Below, one piece after another: positions 51,944 to 60,703 of a stretch of DNA of 64,000 bases. The position numbers were made by a program, and so were the translations under genes. The stretch is from CAYQMF01 sp964418595 (GTDB lineage: Bacteria > Planctomycetota > UBA1135 > UBA2386), in assembly GCA_964418595.1 (NCBI GenBank), contig CAYQMF010000015.1:1-64000 (forward strand), written 5' to 3'. The notes under the pieces were generated by a model. That model ran no database searches, was not told the origin of the DNA, and worked only from the letters and a program-made list of their open reading frames with translations. Position 1 is the stretch's first letter. Each line of letters opens with the position of its first letter.

Positions 51944-54900
51944 ATGCGATCGCACCTTTGTCATGCCCCGTCGCGCGCGCGCGCCGACGTGCCCGCCCTC
52001 CCGCTTCGTCGTCCTTCGTCGGTCTCACCTCGTCGGTTCGGCTGGCTGGCTGCGGCAACCCTGATCCTCGCGGCTTGCGGCGCCGGGGGCGAGAACACCG
52101 CCGGCGGTGGCGGTGGTGGTGGCGGCGGCGGAGGTGGTGGCGGTGGCGGTGGCGGCGGGGGCTGGGGCAACGGCGGCGGCGGCAATCGCCCTGGTGCGGC
52201 GATCGACCTCGGCTCGGCGACGCTCGCCAACTACGACACGCGGCGGCGACGCCTCATGCAGGTGGTGTGCCTGCCGTTCAACGAGCGCGATCTCTTCACG
52301 GCCAACGACCCCATCACGGTGCTCGATCCCGGCACCGGGCGGGACGAGCGGTGTCAGGTGGAGGCCGACTGGCTCACGCCGTACGCCGACGGCGTGCAGC
52401 GCGGGGTCCGCGTCACCTTCCCGGCGGTCGTCGATCCCGGCACGCGCACGACCTTCGAGTTCCGTCGCGGCGACACGGGTGCCGCGCCGGCGTTCGCGGC
52501 GCGCCCGAACGTGATCGCGGGCCTGGTCGCGACGGGCCTGACGTTCTTCGCGGGTCCGCGGGCCACGCACTTCGTGCGCTTCAAGGCCGCCGGCGAGCCG
52601 CTGCCGACTCCGGTCTATCTGGGCGCGCGGTCGGTCGTCTATCGCTGGTTCGCCCGTATCTACCAGCCGGCGCACGCGCCGACGCTGCGCACCCAGATGT
52701 GGTGCGAACTCGACATCGAGGTCTTCCATGACGAGGACTACGCGGAGTTCTCCACGCGTTGGGGTTGTTGCGATCCACGCGTCGACGAGCCGGACGGCTT
52801 CAATCGTTCCGGCTTCAGCGACGCCGACACGCAGGTGGGCTTCGAGTTCGCCATCCAGAGTCCCACCGTGTGCCAGCCGGTTCCGTTCTTCCCGGAGCAG
52901 TGCGTGGTGTCGCTGACCCACGACGGCGCGCGCTGGCGCTGGGTCCAGGATCAGCGCAACCGCTACCAGGGCCAGATCCTCAACGACATCCTGCCCTGGG
53001 GCATCTGTGCGCAGGCGCGCGGCGTGCTCCTCTTCCGGGGCACCAACGGCACCATCGGCGAGCCGCTGCGCGACGCGTCGCTGCAGGCGTTCCTGTCGTT
53101 GCCGGAGCCGGTCTTCGCCATCGCGAACACCTGGGGGATCCGCGACGAGGCCTACGGCCCGGTCGGCACCCTGCCGCGCCCGTTCAAGCGCCACGAGCAC
53201 TACGACCGCACGCGCGACTACGACTACGTGCGCGGCAAGCTCGAGCTGGAAGCGCGCACGCTCGCCGAAGGCTCGTCGCCTTCCGACTTCCCGTACATCT
53301 GGTACAAGGACAACGCCGTGGGGATGTCGATCCATCAGCAGTACGGCTCGACGTCCACCGGCACGCACGGCTCGTGGCAGAAGCTGCCGCACTACCCGGC
53401 GTGCGCGTACGCGGTGCCGGGGCTCGGGCTGTATGTGGAGAAGTTCATGCAGGCGTTCGCGGCGCCGTTCGCGTTCCGCGAGGCCGACGGTCGTCTGGTG
53501 ACGGTGTTCGAACATCCCGAACTCGACGTCGATCGCATGAGCCCCGGACGCACGGGTGGTCGCGGCGACATGCTGGGCAAGACCGCCGATCAGGCCTGGC
53601 GGCTGTCGCAGACGTCCTGGCTGATCCGCTCGCCGGCCAACATCGGCGGTGCGATCGGCCCCGCGAACGAAGGCACCGCGGAGTCGCACTTCGACCAGCC
53701 GTTCCCGTTCGTGCAGGCCGCGGTGTTCGGCTCGCGCAACATGCGCCGCTTCGCGGAGTCGCTCACCTACTTCTCGATCCTCGGCGGCTGGCAGCCCACC
53801 GAGTGGAGCCTCGGCCGCACCGGCCAGCCGCGCGGGCTGCAGCGCGGCGGCATCATGCATTCGTGGGCGCTGTGGATGTTCGGCGCCGACACGCGCCTCG
53901 CCGATCGCTGCTACGACTCGCTCTACACGCACTACTACGCGCGCGCGGTGAGCGACACGAACGCACAGTTCGGCCTGCAGGCGAACCGGCTCGTGAAGAC
54001 GCCCAACATCATCTCGCCCAACGCCAGCGCCGGTCCCGACCGCGTCGAACTGCGCAACTACCCGTACTTCCGGCCGTGGGAGGACGGCCTCGGTGTCGGC
54101 GCGTGGTACGGCATCGCCCGCCTCGGCACGCACCAGCGTCCGGAGCTGGCGATCTGGAAGACGGTGGCGAAGGACTTCGCCACCGACGCCTATCGCTACG
54201 GGACACCGACCGAGGTCGATGCCAGCGGGCGCATCCTCTATCGCTACCTGCGCCCGCACGCCAACGGCGCGGGTGGCTCGATCTACGAGCCGGGCGCGGC
54301 GGTGGCGATCGGCGCCAACCAGGGCAACCGCGCCCTGCTGCGCACGGAGATGCAGCAGAACAACTGGGAGCTGTGCTCGGGCCAGAGCGGCAACTGCACG
54401 GCATCGAACGATGGCTTCATGCGCCTCGGCACTCCTGGTGCCGGCACGACCTCGTTCACCATGGGTGCTGCCGCCTACATCCTGGAACTCGAGGGTGGCG
54501 TCGGCGACGTCATGCTGACGCGCTACGTGCAGCAGTTGTTCACCACGCGCGCCGGCATCCCGGGCGGGTGGACGCCGCAGTTCACCTGGCTCACCGGCGA
54601 AGCCAAGTGGCCGATCGCGTTCGAGACGGTCATCTTCGGCGCGCAGCGCACGCGCGGGGCGATGCCGGTGCGGCGCGGCAAGGGCAGCTCGATGTCACGG
54701 CTCGAGGGTCAGCTCGATCATGCGTGGGTCGTCACCGACGACGACACCGCGCTGCGGCGCATCAACATCGCCACCGGTCAGGTCCTCGCCACGGTCACGC
54801 CATCCGTGGCTCCTGCCGGTGGCCGCTGGAGCGACATCCATTGCATGCGCTACGGCGAGGAAGACATGCTCTGCGTCCTCGACGGACGCGACACGGGCTT

Positions 54901-55393
54901 CAACCGCGGCAGCTACCGCTTCGCGTACACGCGCGAACAGACGCCGACCACCGGGTGGCAGACCGTCGCCTTCACGTTCGGCGACGGGCTGTCACGCACG
55001 TGCTCCGGCATCGCCTGGGACCCCAACCTCGGCGGCTGGCTCATCATCGCCCGTCGTCCTGCCGCGGGCAGCGAGGGTGACGTGAGCATCTGGCGCGTGC
55101 CGATCGCGGGTGGCGTCGCCGAGCGCGACAGTGACCGCACCGTGCTCGACGTGGACTTCGCCGAAGGTGTCGACGTGCTCGAAGACGGCCGGCTCATGGC
55201 CGTCACGCGCGTCGACGGCACGGTCGATGTCTACGCCTACGCCAAGGGCGGCTATTGGGGTTCGCCGCGCAACCAGTACACGCTTCCTTCGGGGACCTCG
55301 GTCGCGTGCTTCACGCGTCATCGTCGTTTCGACGACTCGCTCCGCCTGATCATGGTGGGCGATGGTGGGTCGTTCTACGAGGTGGAGATCTAG
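51944..55393 (+). CDS. Large lipoprotein with a 20-glycine run, unknown function
   Basis: 1149 residues from ATG 51944. A basic N-terminus and hydrophobic segment (RRFGWLAAATLILAAC) end in a lipobox, placing the acylated Cys about residue 45. A run of 20 glycines follows shortly after, then a large beta-rich mature region with many aromatic and Cys residues. No known domain was identified. The C-terminal ~150 residues show propeller-like repeats (LDVDFAEGVDVLEDGRLMAV). A surface-exposed role is likely. Divergent from the sulfatase across 151 bases. Confidence 0.75.
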   Translation: MRSHLCHAPSRARADVPALPLRRPSSVSPRRFGWLAAATLILAACGAGGENTAGGGGGGGGGGGGGGGGGGGGWGNGGGGNRPGAAIDLGSATLANYDTRRRRLMQVVCLPFNERDLFTANDPITVLDPGTGRDERCQVEADWLTPYADGVQRGVRVTFPAVVDPGTRTTFEFRRGDTGAAPAFAARPNVIAGLVATGLTFFAGPRATHFVRFKAAGEPLPTPVYLGARSVVYRWFARIYQPAHAPTLRTQMWCELDIEVFHDEDYAEFSTRWGCCDPRVDEPDGFNRSGFSDADTQVGFEFAIQSPTVCQPVPFFPEQCVVSLTHDGARWRWVQDQRNRYQGQILNDILPWGICAQARGVLLFRGTNGTIGEPLRDASLQAFLSLPEPVFAIANTWGIRDEAYGPVGTLPRPFKRHEHYDRTRDYDYVRGKLELEARTLAEGSSPSDFPYIWYKDNAVGMSIHQQYGSTSTGTHGSWQKLPHYPACAYAVPGLGLYVEKFMQAFAAPFAFREADGRLVTVFEHPELDVDRMSPGRTGGRGDMLGKTADQAWRLSQTSWLIRSPANIGGAIGPANEGTAESHFDQPFPFVQAAVFGSRNMRRFAESLTYFSILGGWQPTEWSLGRTGQPRGLQRGGIMHSWALWMFGADTRLADRCYDSLYTHYYARAVSDTNAQFGLQANRLVKTPNIISPNASAGPDRVELRNYPYFRPWEDGLGVGAWYGIARLGTHQRPELAIWKTVAKDFATDAYRYGTPTEVDASGRILYRYLRPHANGAGGSIYEPGAAVAIGANQGNRALLRTEMQQNNWELCSGQSGNCTASNDGFMRLGTPGAGTTSFTMGAAAYILELEGGVGDVMLTRYVQQLFTTRAGIPGGWTPQFTWLTGEAKWPIAFETVIFGAQRTRGAMPVRRGKGSSMSRLEGQLDHAWVVTDDDTALRRINIATGQVLATVTPSVAPAGGRWSDIHCMRYGEEDMLCVLDGRDTGFNRGSYRFAYTREQTPTTGWQTVAFTFGDGLSRTCSGIAWDPNLGGWLIIARRPAAGSEGDVSIWRVPIAGGVAERDSDRTVLDVDFAEGVDVLEDGRLMAVTRVDGTVDVYAYAKGGYWGSPRNQYTLPSGTSVACFTRHRRFDDSLRLIMVGDGGSFYEVEI
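52103..52162 (+). repeat. Run of 20 glycine codons
   Basis: Twenty consecutive GGN codons in the lipoprotein gene, mainly GGC and GGT mixed, encode an unbroken Gly stretch between the lipid anchor and the mature domain. The tract is likely a flexible spacer and could vary in length by slippage. Confidence 0.9.
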
Positions 55394-55397
55394 GCGA

Positions 55398-55425
55398 GCG
55401 ATGGCCGAGCTTGCTCGGCCATCGC
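55398..55425. terminator. Terminator-like hairpin between convergent genes
   Basis: GCGATGGCCGAGC at 55398-55410 and GCTCGGCCATCGC at 55413-55425 form a 12-13-pair perfect stem a few bases after the lipoprotein stop. No U tract follows. It lies between two convergent genes and could act in both directions. Confidence 0.7.
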
Positions 55426-55469
55426 AGGTGCCAGCCTGTTGTCGGCGCAGATCCCGACGCACAACGACC

Positions 55470-58157
55470 TCACCGGTCGTCGTCGTCATCTGCACCTTTG
55501 TTCACCGCCCACTCCGGGTACGGCGCCGCGCTGCCCTTCATCGCCCGCCACAGGATGCGGTTGAGTGCGTCTTCCGGCGCGCGGTCGACCCTGGAGAAGT
55601 CCATCTGCGCCGACGCCTCGGCGTCGGCGCGCAGGCGCGGATCGAGGAGCGCGGTCGACCCGGGGTTCATCTGATCCAGGGGCACGTTGGCCGCCCGCGC
55701 CGTGAACGGCCGCAGGTCGGGCGTGTCGGTGAAGCAGTCGAACATCGGCGTCGCGCTCGCGTCGAATGCGTTCATCGGCGGCAGCCCGAGGATCTGCTCG
55801 ATCGTGCGCAGCACGCTGGTCGTGTTGTACTGCGTGCTCACCGTCACCCCGCGGCGCGCGTACGGGCTCGCAACGTACGCCGTCGTGCGGTATCCGCTCA
55901 CGTGATCCCACCCCGCCTGCGGGTCGTCCTCGATCACGAACACCGCCATGTCCTTCCAGAACGACGAGCGGCTGAGACCGTCCAGGATGCGACCCAGGGC
56001 CAGGTCGTTGTCGGCCACGCAGGCCGCCGGCGTCGGGCAGTCCTTGCTGGTGCCGCTGGTGTGGTCGTTCGGGAGGCAGATCAGCGTCAACTGCGGGTAC
56101 ACCCCGCGCGCTTCGCACTCGGCCAGCTCGCGCAGCACGAAGTCGGCGCGGTACTGGTCGGGCACCGCCATCTCCCAGCCCACGTAGGCCGGCGGCGAGT
56201 ACGGCACGAGCGACTCGACCACGGGTCGGCTCTGAAAGACCACGGCATCGCTCTCGCCCTTCCAGGTCCGCCAGCAATCGCGGAAGCGGATCGCGTCCTG
56301 GCGGGCCGGATCCTTCCACCGCACCAGCGGTTCGCAGAATTCGCCGTAGTTGCGCAACGTCACGCCGCGCGCGATGGCGAGGTCCCACAGGAACCCGCTG
56401 CTCGCGTAGGAGAGGGCGTCCTTGTCGTCCTCGCCCATCCCGTCGGGATAGCTCCGCGGGAAGCCGGCGAAGCTCTTCTCGAGGTAGTCGGTCGAGAACG
56501 CCGCCGTGCTCCACTGGTGCCCGTCGGCGCTGAGGATGCCGGCGCAGTAGGTGTTGTCGAGGAGGACGAACTCGCGGGCGAGCGCGTGCTGGTTCGGCGT
56601 GATCCGTTCGCCGAACACGCACAGGCTCGCATCGCCGTTGCCCGCGGCGACATCGCCGAGCACCTGGTCGTACGTCCGGTTCTCCTTGATCACGTACACC
56701 ACGTGCCGGATCAGGCTCGGCTCGCCGCTGCGCTCCGGGATCGCCCGCGCGGGCTGCCCGGGGCGCGCCGGCAACCGCGCCTGGGCGATCGCCGGCGCGC
56801 GCAGGTCGATCGCGAGGCGTGCCGACAGCGCGGCGAGTTCCTCCGCGTCGGGGATCGGCGCGAGCGACACCGACCCGTGGTACTGATGGCTGTTGAACTC
56901 CGGGCCGCGCCCTGCGGCGCCTTCACCCTCGCGCGCCCGGCCGAAGCCGATGCCCTTGATGTTGGCGACGCAGAGCTGCGCGCGCGCAGCGTCGACGACC
57001 AGGGCGCCCGGAAACCAGCCGACCGGGATCAGACCCGCCAGCCGGCTCTCGCGGTCGGCAGGATCGAAGCGGACCACGGCGATGGCGTTCTGCGTGCCGT
57101 TGGCGACGTAGAGCGTCTTGCCGTCGGGGGCGAAGGCCAGCGCGTTGGGCGTGGCGGTGAGCAGGTCCGAGGGCTTGGGACGCATCCAGATCGTCTCCAC
57201 GATCCGGCCATCGCCCGCGTCCAGCACCGACAACGTGTCGCTCGCCGCGTTCGCGCACACGACGAAGCGCGCGTCGGGGGACACGGCGAGTGCGCTCGCG
57301 TGCAGGCCCGTGATGATCTCGGCCATGACGCTGCCGGCCTCGAGGTCGACGATGCTGACCGAGCCCTCGCTCGCGATGTGGCGCACGGGATCGACGCGCA
57401 CGACGGTGCCGCGTCCCGCGGGGCCGACGACATCGCCCTCCCCGGGGCGTCGACCACCCCAGTTGCTGACGAAGGCGCGGTTGCGCACGCGCACGACGTC
57501 GTACGGCGCGACTCCGACCGGGAAGGTCCGTCGCACGGCGCCCGTGCCGGTGTCCACCTCGAGCAGCCGGTTGGAGAGATTGCCGCACACGAGCAGCGTC
57601 GCACCATCGCCGCTCAGCGCGAGCCCGCTCGGAATCTCGGCCTCGCGCCGCGGCGCGTCGGCATTCGGCAGCGGGATCGAGTGCGACGCGCGCACCGTCC
57701 CTCCGTCGAGGGCGAAGACCTTCACGGAGCCGCGCACGTTGCTGAGGTAGGCGCGCGTGCCATCCGCGCTGACCGCGAGCCCGGTGAAGCTGACCTGATC
57801 CCCCTTGTCGGGCTGCAGGATGTTGCGTGACACCGGATCCTGTGGCGTCGTCTGCCGGTCGCTCGGCAGCGGCACCCGGGCGCGCACGGTGCCGGTGTCG
57901 GGATCGAGGACCAGGAGCTGGTTGGACTTGCCGGCGACGAGGAGCGAGCGTCCGTCCGGCGTGAGCGCGATGACCTGCGGGCGCAGGCCGTCGAGATCGA
58001 CGAGCCTGCCGTGCGGGCGCAGGTTCTGATTCACCGGCGTCGCAGTGTGGTCGGCGTGGCGTCCCACGGGCTCCGCCGTGTGGATGACGCGCGCGTCGAT
58101 GGCGACGCCACACGAGGTGAGGGCCACGGCGGCGAGGGTGGTGAGGCGCGTGTGCAT
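55470..58157 (-). CDS. YncE-type beta-propeller plus phosphoesterase (alkaline phosphatase superfamily)
   Basis: 895 residues from ATG 58157; the N-terminus has a lipobox-like Cys (AAVALTSC). Residues ~45-400 are propeller blades (LTPDGRSLLVAGKSNQLLVL; VSPDARFVVCANAASDTLSV; FAPDGKTLYVANGTQNAIAV). The C-terminal half matches the phosphoesterase/phospholipase C-like family (VVYVIKENRTYDQVLGD; ILSADGHQWS; LPNDHTSGT; FVIEDDPQAGWDHV), with metal ligands Asp/His in these motifs. It is probably exported and cleaves a phosphoester. Such YncE-phosphatase proteins occur widely in planctomycetes and related groups. Confidence 0.92.
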   Translation of the reverse strand: MHTRLTTLAAVALTSCGVAIDARVIHTAEPVGRHADHTATPVNQNLRPHGRLVDLDGLRPQVIALTPDGRSLLVAGKSNQLLVLDPDTGTVRARVPLPSDRQTTPQDPVSRNILQPDKGDQVSFTGLAVSADGTRAYLSNVRGSVKVFALDGGTVRASHSIPLPNADAPRREAEIPSGLALSGDGATLLVCGNLSNRLLEVDTGTGAVRRTFPVGVAPYDVVRVRNRAFVSNWGGRRPGEGDVVGPAGRGTVVRVDPVRHIASEGSVSIVDLEAGSVMAEIITGLHASALAVSPDARFVVCANAASDTLSVLDAGDGRIVETIWMRPKPSDLLTATPNALAFAPDGKTLYVANGTQNAIAVVRFDPADRESRLAGLIPVGWFPGALVVDAARAQLCVANIKGIGFGRAREGEGAAGRGPEFNSHQYHGSVSLAPIPDAEELAALSARLAIDLRAPAIAQARLPARPGQPARAIPERSGEPSLIRHVVYVIKENRTYDQVLGDVAAGNGDASLCVFGERITPNQHALAREFVLLDNTYCAGILSADGHQWSTAAFSTDYLEKSFAGFPRSYPDGMGEDDKDALSYASSGFLWDLAIARGVTLRNYGEFCEPLVRWKDPARQDAIRFRDCWRTWKGESDAVVFQSRPVVESLVPYSPPAYVGWEMAVPDQYRADFVLRELAECEARGVYPQLTLICLPNDHTSGTSKDCPTPAACVADNDLALGRILDGLSRSSFWKDMAVFVIEDDPQAGWDHVSGYRTTAYVASPYARRGVTVSTQYNTTSVLRTIEQILGLPPMNAFDASATPMFDCFTDTPDLRPFTARAANVPLDQMNPGSTALLDPRLRADAEASAQMDFSRVDRAPEDALNRILWRAMKGSAAPYPEWAVNKGADDDDDR

Positions 58158-58335
58158 GCGGATCGCTGGCACGATCCTGCCACGCGGGGAGGCGGATTCC
58201 ACGACGGGGAGACGCGGTGTGACCCTCGGCGGCGGCGAGAACCGCGGATCGGATTGGTGCATCGCCGCCCTGTCCGGCGATGATGCGGCACGCGCATCTT
58301 GCGATGGGCGAAGCGACGCCCGCGCGGTCCCGACC

Positions 58336-59613
58336 TTGACCTTCCCCGTCTACATCACCGGCGTCGGTGCCAGCCTGCCGGAGCGGACGCTCACCAACGA
58401 GCAGATCGCCGCCGGCATGCCCTGGCTCGACCTCAGCGCCGACTGGGTGCGCGAGCACACCGGGATCCGCCGCCGCCATGTGGCCGCGCCCGACCAGCAC
58501 GCGATCGATCTCGGCTACGCGGCGGCGCGGCAGGCGCTGGCGCGCAGCGCCTGCGACGCGGACGACATCGACCTGATCATCATGGCCACCAACACCGCCG
58601 AGTTCGTGTATCCGGCGGGGGCGGCGATGATCCAGGAGCGCCTCGCCGCGGAGTGCGCGAAGTTCTCGCGCATGGCGCGTGCGGCGGCGCTCGACCTGCA
58701 GCAGGGCTGCGCCAGCTTCGTCGCCGGCATCGCCATCGCGGCGTCCATGATCCAGAGCGGGGCCTGTGCGCGCACGCTGGTGATCGGCGCGGACGTCGCC
58801 ACGCGCATGGTGGACTGGACCGACCGCAGCGCGGTCCTGCTCGGCGACGGCGGCACGGCCTGCGTGCTCGGTCGCGATCCGCCGTCGGTCTCGGCGGCCC
58901 ACCCCGGGCTCGAGGTCCTCGCGTCGTTCATGCGGACGATCCCGGACCGGGAGTCGATCTACCAACGCGGCGTGCTCGACCCGCGCAACGACCCGTTCCA
59001 GCACATGGAGTTCGCGAAGCGGCTCAACGGGCCCGTCACGCGGCGTTCGCTCTATGCGCGCTTCAACCCGCCGGGCGGCACCGACGAGGTCTCGCGCTTC
59101 TTCCAGATGGACGGGCGCAAGGTCTACCGCTTCGTGCGCCGCACGGTGGCGGCGTCGGGCTACCTGGAGGTGATGTGCCGCGCCGGGCTGGTGACCGACG
59201 CGGAGCGCGAACGGATCGAACAGCACCTGCGCGCCGACGCCCCGGCGTTGGCCGAACTGAGCGAGGAGTTCCTGGCGCGACTCGCGGGGCGGATCGACCG
59301 CTTCATCCCGCACGGCGCCAACATGGTCCTCGACCAGGAACTCGCCGACCAGATGCAGATCCCCTACGAGCGCATGGCGCTCACGCTCGCCGAGCACGGC
59401 AACACCTCGGCGGCGAGCGTCGGCATCACGCTCGAACGCCTGCTGCGTAACAGCGTCGCCTTCTCGACCATCGCCAAGCGCGACGCGCAGGGCGTGATCA
59501 GCAAGCCGGCCCGCGACGTCGTGGTGCGGCCGCTCGCGCGCGGCCATACCGCGCTGTTGTTGTCCTTCGGCGCGGGGACGAGCTGGAACTACGTGGTCGC
59601 GCGCGTGGTCTGA
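58336..59613 (+). CDS. 3-oxoacyl-ACP synthase III-like (KAS III/thiolase-fold) enzyme
   Basis: 425 residues from TTG 58336, the only plausible start close to the conserved N-terminus (FPVYITGVGASLPERTLTN). The KAS III triad is present: C125 (LQQGCASF), His in FIPHGAN, and Asn in EHGNTSAASVG. It condenses an acyl donor with malonyl-ACP or performs a related C-C bond step. At 425 residues it is longer than FabH (~320), with an extra helical segment before the His motif (RERIEQHLRADAPALAEL), so a secondary-metabolite or special-lipid role is possible. Confidence 0.9.
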   Translation: MTFPVYITGVGASLPERTLTNEQIAAGMPWLDLSADWVREHTGIRRRHVAAPDQHAIDLGYAAARQALARSACDADDIDLIIMATNTAEFVYPAGAAMIQERLAAECAKFSRMARAAALDLQQGCASFVAGIAIAASMIQSGACARTLVIGADVATRMVDWTDRSAVLLGDGGTACVLGRDPPSVSAAHPGLEVLASFMRTIPDRESIYQRGVLDPRNDPFQHMEFAKRLNGPVTRRSLYARFNPPGGTDEVSRFFQMDGRKVYRFVRRTVAASGYLEVMCRAGLVTDAERERIEQHLRADAPALAELSEEFLARLAGRIDRFIPHGANMVLDQELADQMQIPYERMALTLAEHGNTSAASVGITLERLLRNSVAFSTIAKRDAQGVISKPARDVVVRPLARGHTALLLSFGAGTSWNYVVARVV

Positions 59614-60692
59614 CGGTCGGACGTCGGCACCGACACTTCGAGCAGCTCGCAGTCGTCGCTCAGCGCGGTGAATGCGAATCCGTCGTCGGCCGGGAGCGTG
59701 CAGGCATCTCCCTCGCGCAGCGCGTGGCGTCCGTGCGTGGCGCTGCACAGGTCGGCCGTGCCGCGCAGCACGGCGAAGAAGCACAGCTCGCCGGCGGCGC
59801 GCCGGTTCGCATGTCCGGCCCGGCCCTCGCTCGCGCGCAGCACCCGTGCCTGCGCGAGCCCATGGGTCGCCGTGCCGATACCGAGGTCGCGCGCTTCGAG
59901 ACCGCCGCCGGCATCCTGCCAGGCGGCGTCGGCCCCGCGGTGGTGCACGAAGCGCTGGCCGCCGAAGTCGCGCGTGCGGTCGACTCGTGCCGTCGGCAGC
60001 GACAGGTCGTGGTCGGCGAGGGTCTCGTGGTCGGCGGGGCAGGTCAACTCGATCACCTCGAGCCCAGGCGAACTCTCGAGTACCCGGTGCCGGATCCTCG
60101 GCGGCTGCAGCACGCAGTCCCCGGCCTCCAGCACGAACGGCGGGCCCTGATCCTCGTACACCACGCGCACCCAGCCGCGGCGGCAGTAGATCATCTGCAG
60201 GCGCACGCGGTGGAAGTGGACGTAGTCGGGCACGGGTCCGCCCGCGTCGATCTTGATGTGCGAGGCGATGAAGCGCCCGCCCTGGCGACCCGGAATGAGG
60301 TCGCGGTAGCGCATGCCGGCGCGGCCTTCGATCCACGGCGCATCGGCGCGTGCGAGGGTGAAGGTCGCGGCGGCGTCGGGGACGCGAACCGGCGGGTCGG
60401 CGTCGACAATCACGACGTGCGTGCCGTTGGGGGCGAGCAGGTCGCCTTCGGAGCGCGCGAGGGCCGAGGGCAACCGGCAGCGCAGGCGTAGGACGCCCGG
60501 TGTGCCGATCGCGTCGCGCTCCAGGCGCAGGGTCACGCCGTGTCCGGAGACGACCGCGGTGGAGGGATCGTCGGCCGGATGGATGGCGTCGACCCGGAAC
60601 CCGAGCCGATCACAGAAGAACGCGAGCGTCGGCGCGAGGTCGGGACACGGCAGGACGACCTCGGCGCCGAGGATGGATCCGTCGGCCGGCAC
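59589..60692 (-). CDS. VOC plus cupin domain fusion protein
   Basis: 367 residues from GTG 60692. The first ~110 match a glyoxalase/VOC module (LPCPDLAPTLAFFCDRLGF; NGTHVVIVDADPP). The second part has a cupin barrel (GGPVPDYVHFHRVRLQMIYC; LEAGDCVLQPPRIRHRVLES) with His ligands, followed by a second cupin-like segment. Both fold types often bind a divalent metal. The fusion suggests small-molecule binding or isomerisation. It overlaps the KAS III gene tail-to-tail by 25 bases, and starts 11 bases after the FG-GAP gene stop. Confidence 0.8.
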   Translation of the reverse strand: MPADGSILGAEVVLPCPDLAPTLAFFCDRLGFRVDAIHPADDPSTAVVSGHGVTLRLERDAIGTPGVLRLRCRLPSALARSEGDLLAPNGTHVVIVDADPPVRVPDAAATFTLARADAPWIEGRAGMRYRDLIPGRQGGRFIASHIKIDAGGPVPDYVHFHRVRLQMIYCRRGWVRVVYEDQGPPFVLEAGDCVLQPPRIRHRVLESSPGLEVIELTCPADHETLADHDLSLPTARVDRTRDFGGQRFVHHRGADAAWQDAGGGLEARDLGIGTATHGLAQARVLRASEGRAGHANRRAAGELCFFAVLRGTADLCSATHGRHALREGDACTLPADDGFAFTALSDDCELLEVSVPTSDRQTTRATT

Positions 60693-60703
60693 GCCGGCGG
60701 ATC

